DNA of 64,000 bases. Origin: a virus. How positions within the stretch are numbered: position 1 is the stretch's first letter; the number at the start of each line of letters is the position of its first letter. The translations under genes were made by a program, and so were the position numbers. The notes beneath the pieces were generated by a model, which was given only the letters and a program-made list of their open reading frames with translations, was not told the origin of the DNA and made no database searches. Positions 55,883 through 63,794 of this stretch are shown here, piece after piece. The DNA lies in the IMG/VR virus record IMGVR_UViG_3300029787_000007, positions 42,595 through 106,594 of that record. One strand, given 5' to 3'.

Positions 55883-56292
55883 TGATTAAAGTTGACTGGC
55901 TTAAAGTTCTTGGTTTTGCAAAGAAAAACTGGAAAGAAATAACAATTATTGTTCTTTTACTTGCAGTTATTGGAAAAATGCGTTATGATTATAAACAACT
56001 TGAGAACACATATCAAGTCAGTCAACAATCTCTTCAAAATCAAATTGATGGCTTACAAGAAATACATGCAGAAGAATTAGAAAGAAAAGAACACGCATTG
56101 CAACAGTATCGTGATGCATTAGAATTATTGGAGAGGGAGTATGAGAAAGAAAGAGGTCAGATTGAGATTGTGGTTGAAGAGCGAATTGTGGAAATTGAAA
56201 CAACGATCGACAACCGCAGACAATTCACAGAAAACAGAGAAGAACTCGCAGAACAAATAACAGATACATTTGGGTTTCAGTATGTTCCTTAA
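55882..56292 (+). CDS. Rz-like inner-membrane spanin candidate
   Basis: The ATG at 55882 is chosen because it overlaps the previous stop as TGATG; a TTG codon directly before it is the alternative. The 136-residue product has a short cytosolic N-terminus (MIKVDWLKVLGFAKKNWKE), a transmembrane helix (about 20-31, ITIIVLLLAVIG), then a long periplasmic coiled coil rich in Glu, Gln and Lys (YKQLENTYQVSQQSLQNQIDG, ALELLEREYEKERGQ). This is the classic architecture of Rz-type i-spanins that connect inner and outer membranes during lysis. No peptidase motif. Adjacent to the holin-like gene. Confidence 0.55.
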   Translation: MIKVDWLKVLGFAKKNWKEITIIVLLLAVIGKMRYDYKQLENTYQVSQQSLQNQIDGLQEIHAEELERKEHALQQYRDALELLEREYEKERGQIEIVVEERIVEIETTIDNRRQFTENREELAEQITDTFGFQYVP

Positions 56293-56695
56293 AGCATTAT
56301 TATTTTCTATGGTAGCTCATGCCGAGCCGCCACAATTTACTATTCTTGGAGAAAATGAGCCAGCACCCTTTGAGGGTGTTTTGTTTAACAAGCGAGGTAT
56401 CGCTGAGCTGTTGGTATTACCTATGGACTATAGATTAAATTGTGATTTAGAAGTTGAATATCAACTTGATATACAAGCCACAGAGTTTCATCTTGAGCGT
56501 CAAAACTTTCAAATTCGATTGGATGCGTTGAGATCAGAATATGATTTGCGTATTGAGCAAAAGGATATTGAAATAGCCGCTTTGCAAGAGGCAACACTTA
56601 AACAATCGCCAAATAATAGACTATGGTGGTTTGCTGGTGGCATTGCAGCAGGAGTCGTCACTACATATGGCGCCTATAGAGTGTTTAATGAGTGA
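56282..56695 (+). CDS. Exported protein with C-terminal membrane anchor, spanin-like
   Basis: Start at the ATG at 56282 (MFLKALLFSMVAHAEPP). The N-terminal 14 residues form a short signal peptide with a likely cut after Ala-His-Ala. The body includes a coiled-coil part (VEYQLDIQATEFHLERQNFQI, YDLRIEQKDIEIAALQEA), and a C-terminal transmembrane helix (about 119-135, WWFAGGIAAGVVTTYGA). Signal peptide plus C-terminal anchor plus coiled coil resembles the layout of single-gene (u-)spanins but without a lipobox Cys. It overlaps the Rz-like gene by 11 nt. Function in lysis is plausible, not shown. Confidence 0.5.
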   Translation: MFLKALLFSMVAHAEPPQFTILGENEPAPFEGVLFNKRGIAELLVLPMDYRLNCDLEVEYQLDIQATEFHLERQNFQIRLDALRSEYDLRIEQKDIEIAALQEATLKQSPNNRLWWFAGGIAAGVVTTYGAYRVFNE

Positions 56696-57077
56696 AGATC
56701 CAAACAAGATTGCTGCGATAGAAAAAGCTATTACTGAAAAGTATGGCAAAGAAACTGTTCAAAATCCAAAGGGGAACTGGAATGATGACAAGGAGAAAGA
56801 GTATCTTGAGCAATCTAAACAGTTTTATAAGAAACAGTATAAAAAGAAAGAGTGGCAAGAAAAAGTAGATGTTAATGGGATTAAGATTTCAAAAAAACTA
56901 CTTAATAGAGAATCTTTGAAATGTTGTCCTGTCTGCGGAAGTTTTCCAAAGAAATCTATGGATGACGTTTGTATCGTCAAATTTGATTGTTGCAGTCGCT
57001 GCTATATTCAATATGTCGAACACAGAGAAGAGAGATGGCTAAAAGGATGGAGACCTAAAAATGGCAACAGTATATGA
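56688..57077 (+). CDS. Cysteine-rich zinc-ribbon-like protein, unknown function
   Basis: Start at the ATG at 56688; the frame is open upstream but inside the spanin-like gene. The 129-residue product has a lysine-rich, helical first half (KQFYKKQYKKKEWQEKVDV), and a C-terminal zinc-binding-like cluster: CCPVCGSF, then CIVKFDCCSRCYIQYVEHREE. The Cys spacing fits a zinc ribbon. It overlaps the next gene by 17 nt. No family named. Confidence 0.5.
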   Translation: MSEDPNKIAAIEKAITEKYGKETVQNPKGNWNDDKEKEYLEQSKQFYKKQYKKKEWQEKVDVNGIKISKKLLNRESLKCCPVCGSFPKKSMDDVCIVKFDCCSRCYIQYVEHREERWLKGWRPKNGNSI

Positions 57078-57606
57078 AATCGTTCAAGGATTATCACAAG
57101 CAGCAGCAAATGCTTATGACGGCGCACTAACAGAAGATGGCGAAGCTATTAAAGCAGGCCTTCAGCGAGAGGAGGGTCGTCCTCTTTTAGACAAAAGAGT
57201 TATGGACGGATTTAACGTTAAGTTTTTTGGAAATATGATGTGTCTTTCCTATCATTCAGAGGTCCAGCTTAAAGAAGTTTATAGGGCTGGCTTTGAAAGT
57301 GATATTGAACAAAGACTATCAGATATTAAAAACTGGCTGACAAAAGAATATAAGAAAGTTACCGGAAACTCAGTGACACTAACAGAGGAGGGCGAGGTCG
57401 ATGTTCGGGTTGAAAACTCATCTCGGGTTCGCTCTTGGGTTATGGCTAAAAAGCACTATGTAGTTGGCGGATTAGATAAAGAAATGCAAAACGACAGCCC
57501 ATCTGAGGAGCGGTTGGAGAATAATTGGAGATCGTTTCTTGAGCAGGGTGGCTGGAACGGAACCGGAGGCGATCGTCCTGATAATGACACAAGGAAAAAA
57601 GAGTAA
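57061..57606 (+). CDS. Unknown soluble protein
   Basis: A 181-residue acidic protein (MATVYEIVQGLSQAAANAYD) with a mixed alpha/beta centre (FNVKFFGNMMCLSYHSEVQL, then FESDIEQRLSDIKNWLTKEY) and a disordered polar tail (GGWNGTGGDRPDNDTRKKE). It begins within the zinc-ribbon-like gene and its stop overlaps the next MKIT gene's start. It looks like a conserved phage protein, but I cannot assign a family. Likely a head-region accessory or DNA-associated protein. Confidence 0.5.
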   Translation: MATVYEIVQGLSQAAANAYDGALTEDGEAIKAGLQREEGRPLLDKRVMDGFNVKFFGNMMCLSYHSEVQLKEVYRAGFESDIEQRLSDIKNWLTKEYKKVTGNSVTLTEEGEVDVRVENSSRVRSWVMAKKHYVVGGLDKEMQNDSPSEERLENNWRSFLEQGGWNGTGGDRPDNDTRKKE

Positions 57607-57923
57607 TGAAAATCACTCTTGAAAGATTACGCGAGATTATAACTGAGGAAGTAATTAAAGAGGCAGTCGACCCAGAGGACGCACAACGCACTATCGTCGC
57701 ATTATTACAGGGCACTGCCCAAAATGTAACCGGCGATATTATGGGCGCTGTGTATGACGAAATGTATGCTTCTGATGTGGCAGAGCCAGAAGAGCCAGAA
57801 ATGAGAAAATCAATCAGAAGCCCTGGCCAAGAAGAAGCTGAAGATGTCCCGGCGGACCTTCCAAGGCAGGGAAAAATTCGAAGCCTGGAAGAGAGTATTG
57901 AGATTGAAATAATAGATGATTAA
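57606..57923 (+). CDS. MKIT-tag protein 8 (divergent tag)
   Basis: A 105-residue protein beginning MKITLERLREIITEE, a divergent tag that keeps MKIT, the Leu8 and Ile11-Ile12 hydrophobics and the two Glu at 14-15. The body is acidic (EPEEPEMRKSIRSP, LEESIEIEIIDD) and helical near residues 24-50. It immediately precedes the terminase large subunit with a TAATG overlap, which is where many phages place the small terminase, but no DNA-binding motif is visible, so I do not claim that. Confidence 0.6.
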   Translation: MKITLERLREIITEEVIKEAVDPEDAQRTIVALLQGTAQNVTGDIMGAVYDEMYASDVAEPEEPEMRKSIRSPGQEEAEDVPADLPRQGKIRSLEESIEIEIIDD

Positions 57924-59509
57924 TGAGTTTCCAACTATCAAAACAAGAAAAAGTAAAAGAGATACTTAAGTGTGGAAAAGACCCCTCCTACTTTCTTAAC
58001 AACTATGCAAGAATATCACACCCATTACATGGACTTATTCTTTTTAACACTTTTGACTTCCAAGATGAACTTCTTAAAGATTTTAATGATTACCGTTTTA
58101 ATATTATTCTAAAAGCTCGTCAGTTAGGCATTTCAACAATTACTGCTGGCTATATTGTATGGATGATGCTGTTCCATCGTGATAAAGCTATTCTTGTCAT
58201 GGCAACAAAGTTTGCGACAGCAGGAAACTTAGTTAAAAAAGTTAAAAACATTATGCGCAATGTGCCCGATTGGTTAAAAATTGCACAGATTAGCGTTGAC
58301 AATAGAACTTCTTTTGAGCTTTCTAACGGTTCTTCAATTAAAGCAGCGTCTACCTCTGGCGATGCGGGTCGTTCTGAAGCGTTGTCATTGCTTGTTCTTG
58401 ATGAGGCTGCGCACATTGAAGGTTTAGAGGAATTATGGACCGGTCTATACCCCACGTTGTCAACAGGTGGTCGCTGTATTGCCCTATCTACACCTAATGG
58501 AGTAGGAAATTGGTTTCATAAAACTTGCACAGATTCTGAGGCCGGCACTAATAATTTTAATTTAACCACTTTGCCGTGGGAAGTGCACCCAGATAGAGAT
58601 CAAGAATGGTATAAAAAAGAAACCAAGAATATGTCAAAACGACAAATCGCCCAAGAGCTTGAGTGCAATTTCAACACATCTGGCGAGACAGTTATTGATC
58701 CTGATTGCATGCAGTGGATGCTGTCTACAGTTAAGGAGCCAAAATATCGCACCGGCTTTGATCGAAACTTTTGGATTTTTGAAGAATTCGATCCTGCCAG
58801 CAGCTATTTATTGGTTGCTGATGTTTCACGAGGCGACGGCGCCGATTTTTCTACATTTCATATTATTAAACTTGAAACGTTAGAAATTATAGGAGAATAT
58901 CAAGGCAAGCCAACAATTGATATGTTTGCCAACATGCTTAATAGCGTAGGTAGGGAGTTTGGAAATTGTATGGTTGTGGTTGAAAACAATAACATAGGAT
59001 ATTCCGTGCTAGATAAGCTGATAAACGAATATCAATATCCAAATGTTTATCATTCTATTAAGTCAACACACGAATATATTGAACAACACCAGGCTGAAAT
59101 TCGCTCATCGGCAGTTTCCGGTTTTACAACATCAATGAAGACGCGCCCGCTCATCATAGCTAAATTAGAGGAGTTTATCAGAAATAAACTAATTACCATA
59201 TACTCTTCTCGCACAGTCAACGAGATGAAAACTTTTATTTGGAGGAATGGTCGACCTGAAGCAATGAAAGGCTATAATGATGATTTAATCATGGCCCTCG
59301 CAATAGCGTGCTGGGTGAGAGACACAGCATTGCAGGCGAATGCCCGAGATTTAAATTATCAAAAAGCTTTTGTTAATTCAATTATTACCACTAAAACAAC
59401 GATGAATACAAGAATTAGCGGCCAAGAAGGGTACAAAAAAAATGATATTTTTGATAAAATGAGCGAAGCAGAAAAATTATACAATCAATATAAATGGATT
59501 ATAAAGTGA
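57923..59509 (+). CDS. 17: Terminase large subunit (gp17-like)
   Basis: A 528-residue packaging motor. The ATPase domain has Walker A KARQLGIST (64-72) and Walker B LLVLDEAAHIE (156-166, acids D160/E161), coupling motif ALSTP. The nuclease (RNase H-like) domain begins with LLVADVSRGDGADFSTF (D300), continues with VVVENNNIGY (E354) and ends with GYNDDLIMALAIACW carrying the last acids. It cuts concatemers and pumps DNA into the prohead at the portal. The gp20 homologue follows 9 nt later, as in T4-like phages. T4 gp17 has 610 residues. Assignment is firm. Confidence 0.92.
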   Translation: MSFQLSKQEKVKEILKCGKDPSYFLNNYARISHPLHGLILFNTFDFQDELLKDFNDYRFNIILKARQLGISTITAGYIVWMMLFHRDKAILVMATKFATAGNLVKKVKNIMRNVPDWLKIAQISVDNRTSFELSNGSSIKAASTSGDAGRSEALSLLVLDEAAHIEGLEELWTGLYPTLSTGGRCIALSTPNGVGNWFHKTCTDSEAGTNNFNLTTLPWEVHPDRDQEWYKKETKNMSKRQIAQELECNFNTSGETVIDPDCMQWMLSTVKEPKYRTGFDRNFWIFEEFDPASSYLLVADVSRGDGADFSTFHIIKLETLEIIGEYQGKPTIDMFANMLNSVGREFGNCMVVVENNNIGYSVLDKLINEYQYPNVYHSIKSTHEYIEQHQAEIRSSAVSGFTTSMKTRPLIIAKLEEFIRNKLITIYSSRTVNEMKTFIWRNGRPEAMKGYNDDLIMALAIACWVRDTALQANARDLNYQKAFVNSIITTKTTMNTRISGQEGYKKNDIFDKMSEAEKLYNQYKWIIK

Positions 59510-59517
59510 GAAGATAA

Positions 59518-61557
59518 ATGGCGCCAAGAAACCAAAATAAACAAGGTAGAAACCCAGCTAACAAACAATCTGAATTATTTAAAAGATTAACAAGATTATT
59601 TTCGGGTCCGATTATTAACTATAGATCCCAGTCGGGTCGCAGAATTCGCAGGCAGCATTTAGACAAATTCTCGTCAAGATTTAAATCAGCTTCCGGTCAG
59701 CAGTTTAAAAAATCTCTTTATAACCCTCTTGATAAAGTAGCTGCAAATGCAATTGGCAACCAGCGTAGATCTGAACGTTATGTTGATTTTGATCAAATGG
59801 AGTACATGCCAGAAATTGCATCGACAATGGATATATATGCGGACGAAATGACAACGTATTCAGAACTTCGCCCAATGATAAACATTAAATGTCCAAATGA
59901 AGAAATTAAAGCAGTGCTTGGGATTCTATATGAACAAATTTTAAATGTTCAATATAATCTTTTTGGCTGGGCCCGAACCATGTGCAAGTATGGAGATTTC
60001 TTTTTGTATTTAGATATTGATGAAAAATTTGGTGTTCAATCTGCGATATCTTTGCCGATTCAAGAAATTGAAAGACTTGAAGGAATGGACTCAACCAATC
60101 CAAATTATATTCAATATCAATGGAATAGTGCTGGTATGACTTTTGAAAATTGGCAGATTGCACACTTTCGAATTTTAGGAAATGATAAATATACTCCATA
60201 CGGAACATCTATTTTGGAGCCGGCCCGTCGTATTTGGAGGCAACTGACTTTAATGGAAGATGCGATGATGGCTTACCGTGTAATTAGATCATCAGAAAGA
60301 AGAGTCTTTAAAATCGATGTTGGTTCTGTTCCCCCCAATGACGTAGAACAGTATATGGAAAAAATCGTAACAAACCTCAAAAGGCACTCTGTGGTTGATC
60401 AGACAACTGGTCGTATTGATTTACGATACAATCCTATGTCCATCGAAGAAGATTACTTTATCCCAGTGCGCCCAGGTTCTGCTACTGATATTCAAAATCT
60501 GGCAGGTGGCCAGAATACAACGTCGATTGATGATATCAAGTACCTTCGCGATAAACTTTTTTCCGCCTTGAAAATTCCCCAGGCCTACCTTGCGATGGGT
60601 GAAGGTGCTGCGGAAGATAAAACAACATTGGCACAAAAAGATATTCGTTTTGCTAGAACAATTCAAAGGCTACAAAGAGTTATTATATCTGAATTAGAAA
60701 AAATTGGCATTATACACTTATATACATTAGGATTCAGAGGAGATGATTTACTGGCATTTAGTTTATCTTTGAATAATCCATCTAAAATTGCTGAATTACA
60801 AGAAATTGAACATTGGAAGTCTAAGTTTGACATCGCGGCTTCGGCTACAGAAGGTTATTTTTCTCGTCGGTGGGTTTCTGAAAAAATCTTTGGTATGTCG
60901 CATGAACAATTTATACGCAATCAACGCGAGATGTATTATGATCGCAAGCATGACGCATCGCTAACTGCAGTTGCTGAGGCAGCAGCAGCTGGTGAAGGCA
61001 TGGGCGGCATGGGCGGCGATTTAGGCGGCGATTTAGGCGGTGATTTAGGTGGCGATCTAGGAGGCGATTTGGGTGCTGGCCCAGAAGAGATGCCTGCCGG
61101 CGCCGCCGGCGCAGCAGCGCCCGGCCCAGAAAGCCCAGAAGGCGCCCCACCATCTCCAGAAGAAGGAGATCTTTTAGCAATTCCTCCTGGCTCAAGAGAC
61201 TCACCTAGGTTAAGACCCCGAGCGCATGGTGGAAAGAGAAGTAAGGGTGTTAAGATGTATAACCCTGTTAATCCTAGAACCGATGGTAGAAAAGGCGCCG
61301 CTGTTAAATCACATAATAATTCAAAATGGTCAAAACAAATGAGTGGAGCCTCCATAAGAAACATTTTGCCGGGCGCTAGAGACATTCAAACCCTTGCAAG
61401 AGGTATTTATGAGCAAGATGAGTCTATTTATAGTTTGAGAGAACAAGACGAAGAAAAGAAGCTTTTCCAAGTCAACAAGTCAATTAAGACACTTATTGAA
61501 GATTTAGACAGAAAAGACAAATTATTAGCGGAGAATAAGAATGAAGATAAGGCATAA
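59518..61557 (+). CDS. 20: Portal protein (gp20-like)
   Basis: A 679-residue portal. Conserved T4-type blocks include YVDFDQMEYMPEIASTMDIYADEMTTY, here given only as its first half YVDFDQMEYMPEIAS, then WARTMCKYGDFFLYLDID, RRIWRQLTLMEDAMMAYR, SSERRVFKIDVG and YLAMGEGAAEDKTTLAQKDIRFA. The C-terminal region (about 485-545) contains an acidic five-fold GGDL repeat and a Pro/Glu/Ala-rich stretch (GAAAPGPESPEGAPPSPEE), then a basic/Ser segment. T4 gp20 has 524 residues, so this one is longer mainly at the C-terminus. Forms the dodecameric ring for packaging and prohead initiation. Confidence 0.9.
   Translation: MAPRNQNKQGRNPANKQSELFKRLTRLFSGPIINYRSQSGRRIRRQHLDKFSSRFKSASGQQFKKSLYNPLDKVAANAIGNQRRSERYVDFDQMEYMPEIASTMDIYADEMTTYSELRPMINIKCPNEEIKAVLGILYEQILNVQYNLFGWARTMCKYGDFFLYLDIDEKFGVQSAISLPIQEIERLEGMDSTNPNYIQYQWNSAGMTFENWQIAHFRILGNDKYTPYGTSILEPARRIWRQLTLMEDAMMAYRVIRSSERRVFKIDVGSVPPNDVEQYMEKIVTNLKRHSVVDQTTGRIDLRYNPMSIEEDYFIPVRPGSATDIQNLAGGQNTTSIDDIKYLRDKLFSALKIPQAYLAMGEGAAEDKTTLAQKDIRFARTIQRLQRVIISELEKIGIIHLYTLGFRGDDLLAFSLSLNNPSKIAELQEIEHWKSKFDIAASATEGYFSRRWVSEKIFGMSHEQFIRNQREMYYDRKHDASLTAVAEAAAAGEGMGGMGGDLGGDLGGDLGGDLGGDLGAGPEEMPAGAAGAAAPGPESPEGAPPSPEEGDLLAIPPGSRDSPRLRPRAHGGKRSKGVKMYNPVNPRTDGRKGAAVKSHNNSKWSKQMSGASIRNILPGARDIQTLARGIYEQDESIYSLREQDEEKKLFQVNKSIKTLIEDLDRKDKLLAENKNEDKA
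61012..61071 (+). repeat. 12-bp tandem repeat encoding GGDL
   Basis: Five tandem 12-nt units of the form GGCGGCGATTTA, in frame in the portal gene, encode five Gly-Gly-Asp-Leu copies (about residues 499-518). Third positions vary (GGT, GGA, CTA, TTG), so the units are not identical. An in-frame short tandem repeat is a site of slippage-driven length variation, and could act as a flexible acidic linker. Confidence 0.8.
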
Positions 61558-62377
61558 TAAAAAAAGAAATACGGCTTTTGTTTACGAGTCTTTAATTAAG
61601 GAAGCAACTGTAGCGATCATTAAAAAAGACGAGAAAAGAAAGCAAAAAGTTATTTCAATTTTAAAAACGCATTTTTTTGAAGATTCTGTATTAAAAAGAC
61701 ATTTGGACTGTTACCGATCATTATACGAAAGTCATAGTCTCGATCGCACAACTGCAGAAAAAATATTAAAGGAGGCTAAATTAGCTAGCCGACTGTTGGA
61801 TACAGAAGGACTCTTTGTAAAACAGAGCGAGCTTATCAAAGACATTAATCAAGAGTTCACAACAGAGTTTTATAATACCTTTGTCCCTAACTATAAAACA
61901 TTGGCCAGCATCACAAGCATTTTTTCTAATAAAATATCTCCTAAAAATGCTGTTATATTAGAAAATCAAATAATTGATGAAATGATTATTGAAGTTGGCC
62001 CTGCGCTTGGGGAAAACCAAGAGGTTGACGATTTAATTTTATCTTCTTTTGTGGTCAAGTTTAATGAAAAGTATGATGGCGAACTTTTAGATGAGCAAAA
62101 AACTCTTTTAAATTACTATATTTCATCTTTTCTAGACAATTCGCTTTCTTTGAAAACTTTTTTAAATGAAGAAATTGCAAGACTTAAAGATAACATGCAA
62201 AAATCTCTGTTGACAGAAGAAATTAGTGAAGACTTAGAGATGACAAATAAGACAAATAAAATAATTGAAAAATTAAATACATTCTATAATACAAATGTTG
62301 ATGAGAATGTTTTACTAACAGTGCTCAAAACACAAAAATTAGTAAGGGAAATATTTAAAGATGGCGATAACAGTTAA
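61541..62377 (+). CDS. Post-portal protein, possible prohead core or connector protein
   Basis: A 278-residue, helix-rich, charged protein beginning MKIRHNKKRNTAFVYESLI, an N-terminal block I recall from marine T4-like phages just after the portal gene. It overlaps the portal end by 17 nt. The middle is helical with ERLDTEGLFV-like and QSELIKDINQEF segments. Position matches gene 67/68 in T4, which are prohead core proteins, but the sequence does not match them by eye. Note it starts MKIR, not MKIT, and lacks the rest of the tag. Confidence 0.5.
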   Translation: MKIRHNKKRNTAFVYESLIKEATVAIIKKDEKRKQKVISILKTHFFEDSVLKRHLDCYRSLYESHSLDRTTAEKILKEAKLASRLLDTEGLFVKQSELIKDINQEFTTEFYNTFVPNYKTLASITSIFSNKISPKNAVILENQIIDEMIIEVGPALGENQEVDDLILSSFVVKFNEKYDGELLDEQKTLLNYYISSFLDNSLSLKTFLNEEIARLKDNMQKSLLTEEISEDLEMTNKTNKIIEKLNTFYNTNVDENVLLTVLKTQKLVREIFKDGDNS

Positions 62378-62900
62378 AATCGGCAAGGGCGCGAAAACAA
62401 CAACCGTTCGTCTTGAGATGAACATCCGTAAAAGTTTAAATGGTGATCTTATGATCTTTGATCATGGAGATATTGATATTGTACTATCGACATCCCAGAA
62501 CAAGGTTGTTGCATTTCCCAAAGAAACAATGAATGATCTGGTATATGGAGCACAAAATAGATTATTTGCCCACCTTCGGAAAAAAGGCATAATAATAGCA
62601 GAATCAATCCAAGCGGGTTCGTTTTATGGATCCTTTGAGGGCTCTTTAGAAACTCCTTTTAAAGAAAACTTAAGTGCTGCAAAAATGGCGTTGGTTAACA
62701 TAAGTAATTTTATTAATGAAGAGCGGCCATATTTTGAATCAGCAGAAGCCATTATATCAATGGCTGATGACGAGCTTGTTCACCCAGACAAAACGGACTC
62801 AACTGAATTGGGCGATGTGCCCCATAGTGTTGAGCAGGGCTCTATACGCCGCGGCAAGATTAGAGACCCTTATTCACTGAGTTATCTATATACTGTATAA
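62361..62900 (+). CDS. Head-region protein, unknown function
   Basis: A 179-residue protein with a beta-rich N-terminus (MAITVKIGKGAKTTTVRLEM), a central GSFYGSFEGSLETPF segment and an acidic-then-basic C-terminus (SIRRGKIRDPYSLSYLYTV). It overlaps the previous gene by 17 nt and ends with a TAATG overlap with the DUF1360 gene. It lies among capsid genes, so a head or prohead function is likely, but no family is recognised. Confidence 0.5.
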   Translation: MAITVKIGKGAKTTTVRLEMNIRKSLNGDLMIFDHGDIDIVLSTSQNKVVAFPKETMNDLVYGAQNRLFAHLRKKGIIIAESIQAGSFYGSFEGSLETPFKENLSAAKMALVNISNFINEERPYFESAEAIISMADDELVHPDKTDSTELGDVPHSVEQGSIRRGKIRDPYSLSYLYTV

Positions 62901-63217
62901 TGGAATTATTAATATTTATACTTTGTGCCTATGGTCTTACGCAAATACTTGTTTACGGTAAGATTTTTTCAAAATTAAGGCCAAAAAAAGGCAAGCTTGG
63001 GGAATTGGCAAACTGTCCTATGTGCATGGGTTTTCATGTTGGGTGGTTTTTAATGCTTCTTTCCCCGTTTACAGAACTATTTAGTTTTGATGTGACTGTG
63101 TTTAATTTCTTTCTTTTAGGTTGGTTATCGTCGGGCACATCATATATGCTAAATATGCTAATTGGCGATCAGGGAATACAAATATCAAATACGGAGAAAA
63201 AAAATGAAAATCACTAA
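62900..63217 (+). CDS. DUF1360-like membrane protein
   Basis: A 105-residue protein with three hydrophobic segments (about 1-19, 47-65, and 72-90: LLIFILCAYGLTQILVY, VGWFLMLLSPF, FFLLGWLSSGTSYML), and the signature ANCPMCMGFHVGW between the first and second. This Cys-x-x-Cys-x-x-Phe-x-x-Gly pattern is what DUF1360 proteins have. Function in the family is unknown. A membrane protein in the head gene cluster is unusual; it overlaps the next MKIT start by 14 nt. Confidence 0.65.
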   Translation: MELLIFILCAYGLTQILVYGKIFSKLRPKKGKLGELANCPMCMGFHVGWFLMLLSPFTELFSFDVTVFNFFLLGWLSSGTSYMLNMLIGDQGIQISNTEKKNENH

Positions 63218-63722
63218 GCAGCTACTTCAAGAAATGGTCGAAGAAGAGCTAAAAATTCTTGTGGAGTCTGACGGTCAAGTTGACGAAGCACTTGGAGACA
63301 TGTTCTCTAAAATGAAATCAAAATTAACTGGCGGTAGCACTGCCGCGTCTGCCTTCGCGACACGCCCAGTACAAATGGCAGTGGAAAAGCTTAAGACAGC
63401 TTTAGAAAAAACATCACCACAAAATAGAGCTATGGTAGTAGCAGATATGCTTTTAGATCTTGGCATCGGCGCCGATGAAATTCAAAGAGTCATGAGCCAA
63501 ATCAGGGCCCAAGAGAAAGAAAGATCAGAAATGGTTCCCGGAACAGATCCTACGAAGAGAACAGCAATGGACGTACCAGAGCCCGGCCTGCCAAGTAGAG
63601 AGGCCCCCCGCCGACCCCCTTCTAGAGCATCTGCTCGTTCACGAGCCAGACGCCAAGGAGGTGGAGTAAGAATTCCAGCACTCGGTATGCAAGAAGGCAA
63701 GAAAAGAAGGTCAAAGAAGTAA
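63204..63722 (+). CDS. MKIT-tag protein 9, adjacent to prohead protease
   Basis: I place the start at the ATG at 63204 (MKITKQLLQEMVEEE), after AGAAAAAAA context; the open frame runs 42 nt further upstream within the DUF1360 gene. The tag is divergent but keeps MKIT, Leu8 and V12-x-E14. The 172-residue body has a helical core (MAVEKLKTALEKTSPQNRAM) and a Pro/Arg/Ser-rich C-terminus (RRPPSRASARSRARRQGG). The position directly before gp21 is that of T4 core proteins, which are themselves cleaved by gp21. It is the best candidate for a core scaffold or DNA-binding internal protein. Confidence 0.6.
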   Translation: MKITKQLLQEMVEEELKILVESDGQVDEALGDMFSKMKSKLTGGSTAASAFATRPVQMAVEKLKTALEKTSPQNRAMVVADMLLDLGIGADEIQRVMSQIRAQEKERSEMVPGTDPTKRTAMDVPEPGLPSREAPRRPPSRASARSRARRQGGGVRIPALGMQEGKKRRSKK

Positions 63723-63723
63723 A

Positions 63724-63792
63724 ATGAATACAAATGTTTGGACAAATAAATGGAGACTACAACCCGTAAGACGATGCTGTAAAGGATCTTAG
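63724..63792 (+). CDS. Possible 22-residue micro-ORF before the protease gene
   Basis: A short frame from ATG 63724 to TAG 63792 encodes MNTNVWTNKWRLQPVRRCCK and two more residues. It starts 1 nt after the MKIT-9 stop, ends 2 nt before the protease ATG, and overlaps that gene's ribosome site (AAGGA, about 63782). A basic, tryptophan-containing product with a Cys pair. It could be a leader peptide coupling translation, or chance. No independent ribosome site is clear. Confidence 0.3.
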   Translation: MNTNVWTNKWRLQPVRRCCKGS

Positions 63793-63794
63793 CT

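Noticed and set aside
57606-57923. Small terminase subunit in the slot before gp17
   Set aside because: The protein carries a divergent MKIT tag and an acidic body with no helix-turn-helix or basic DNA-binding surface visible.
61541-61585. Counting the 278-residue post-portal protein as a tenth MKIT-tag member
   Set aside because: It begins MKIR and the next residues (HNKKRNTAF) do not match the tag, so the resemblance is limited to three residues.
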